A stretch of DNA of 38,143 bases from a virus. The notes under the pieces were generated by a model. The model did not search any database, had not been told where the DNA came from, and saw only the letters and a list, made by a program, of their open reading frames with translations. Below are positions 37,654 through 38,143 of this stretch, piece after piece. A program made the position numbers and the translations under genes. The stretch covers positions 1-38,143 of the IMG/VR virus record IMGVR_UViG_3300042542_000911; one strand, given 5' to 3'. Each line of letters begins with the position of its first letter. Position 1 is the stretch's first letter.

Positions 37654-38108
37654 TTCAGTCCTGCTTTCATAAACTCAGCGAACGGGTCAGCCTGCTCCTT
37701 CGGGTCTTCCACCTTCAGCGATGCACGGTCCAGCGGCGACATGCCGAACTGCTTGCCGAACTTGTCGATTAGGTCTGCAAGGTTTTTCAGTTTGTTGATC
37801 AGGTTCGGGTCGTCGTCTGATTGCATCCGGTCCAGTAGCTTGCGATACTGCTCCCACGACACGCACAGCAGTTCCAACTTCGCAGCGTCTTGGTCACGCA
37901 GCACGCCGCCTGGCAGGTTGCGAATCGTCAGTTCCCAAAGCCACGACCCGACATCGCCGATGGTCGATGGCTTGACGAGGTTCAGCGGTGCAGACATCGG
38001 AGCCGAGTCCATTCGGTCAGCGTGACGATGCCCGCGAAACGTGCCTTCCAGCTGATGTTTTGCGGTGATTTTCGGTTTTCTGCCTTGTCGGCCTTTGTGT
38101 CCGGCCAT
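37650..38108 (-). CDS. terS: Terminase small subunit (P27 family)
   Basis: A 152-residue DNA-recognition subunit of the packaging machine. It has the basic GRQGRKPK start, the WELTIRNLPGGVLRDQDAAK and LLCVSWEQYRKLLDRM region and the FGMSPLDRASLKV motif, all typical of P27-type small terminases. GAGG stands seven bases before the ATG. It is the first gene of the leftward structural operon and lies at the window edge. Confidence 0.88.
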   Translation of the reverse strand: MAGHKGRQGRKPKITAKHQLEGTFRGHRHADRMDSAPMSAPLNLVKPSTIGDVGSWLWELTIRNLPGGVLRDQDAAKLELLCVSWEQYRKLLDRMQSDDDPNLINKLKNLADLIDKFGKQFGMSPLDRASLKVEDPKEQADPFAEFMKAGLN

Positions 38109-38143
38109 CTGGAATCCTCAAATTGGCTAAATGCGTTCGTGTG
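38109..38143. other. Right window edge upstream of terS
   Basis: Thirty-five bases hold the terS ribosome site and no gene. If the window ends join, the 75 bases between terS and the HNH gene would be the natural place for a cos or pac site; I cannot identify one by eye. Confidence 0.3.

Overview
The window looks like one essentially complete genome of a tailed double-stranded DNA phage with a long non-contractile tail (siphovirus, HK97-type head genes), about 38 kb and GC-rich. Almost every gene lies on the minus strand and is read from right to left, densely packed, often with 1- or 4-base stop/start overlaps. The small terminase gene sits at the right edge and an HNH endonuclease at the left edge. 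That pair is normally adjacent in HK97-type phages, so the two window ends are probably neighbours in a circular map or the two ends of a cos-type genome. I see no integrase, partition system or host gene, so the life style is undecided, although one small Cro/CI-type repressor gene is present.

Layout in the direction of transcription. (1) Packaging and head, 38.1-31.0 kb: terminase small and large subunits, portal, an FkbM-type methyltransferase, ClpP-fold head protease, and the major capsid protein in its own transcription unit (structured leader and double-hairpin terminator). These are followed by a small putative head protein and a GT-A-like glycosyltransferase. (2) Connector and tail, 30.3-22.3 kb: head-tail connectors, tail terminator, major tail protein, tail chaperone with a clear -1 frameshift site, a short tape measure (458 aa), and several unassigned tail-tip or virion proteins. 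(3) Regulation and early region, 22.3-17.8 kb: a Cys-rich zinc-binding-like protein, a metallophosphoesterase, a control region with repeats and a palindrome, the HTH gene and a string of small early genes. (4) DNA metabolism, 17.9-10.3 kb: SNF2-type helicase with a nested HNH gene, DNA methyltransferase, RecE-like nuclease with RecT annealase, a segment rich in RNA hairpins, a TGT/DpdA-like protein, RusA resolvase, a replication initiator carrying iterons, and a helicase-loader-like protein. (5) Putative lysis region, 10.2-7.0 kb: secreted trypsin-like protease, membrane proteins, a 30-residue lipoprotein, a secreted Pro-rich-linker protein, a papain-like protease and a membrane/coiled-coil protein. 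(6) Fibres and virion surface proteins, 6.9-0.04 kb, including an archaemetzincin-like metalloprotease, ending with HNH.

The host is uncertain. The papain-like enzyme, the secreted protein with a (PxPx)n linker and the absence of any recognisable peptidoglycan hydrolase would suit a bacterium with a protein-rich wall, such as a planctomycete. This is inference from gene content, not a demonstrated link.

Most striking points: three secreted- or lysis-type proteases of unrelated families with no muralytic enzyme; an HNH gene nested out of frame in a helicase whose own frame stays open across the insert; glycosyltransferase and methyltransferase genes among the head genes; iterons inside the replication gene; and a DpdA-like base-exchange enzyme.
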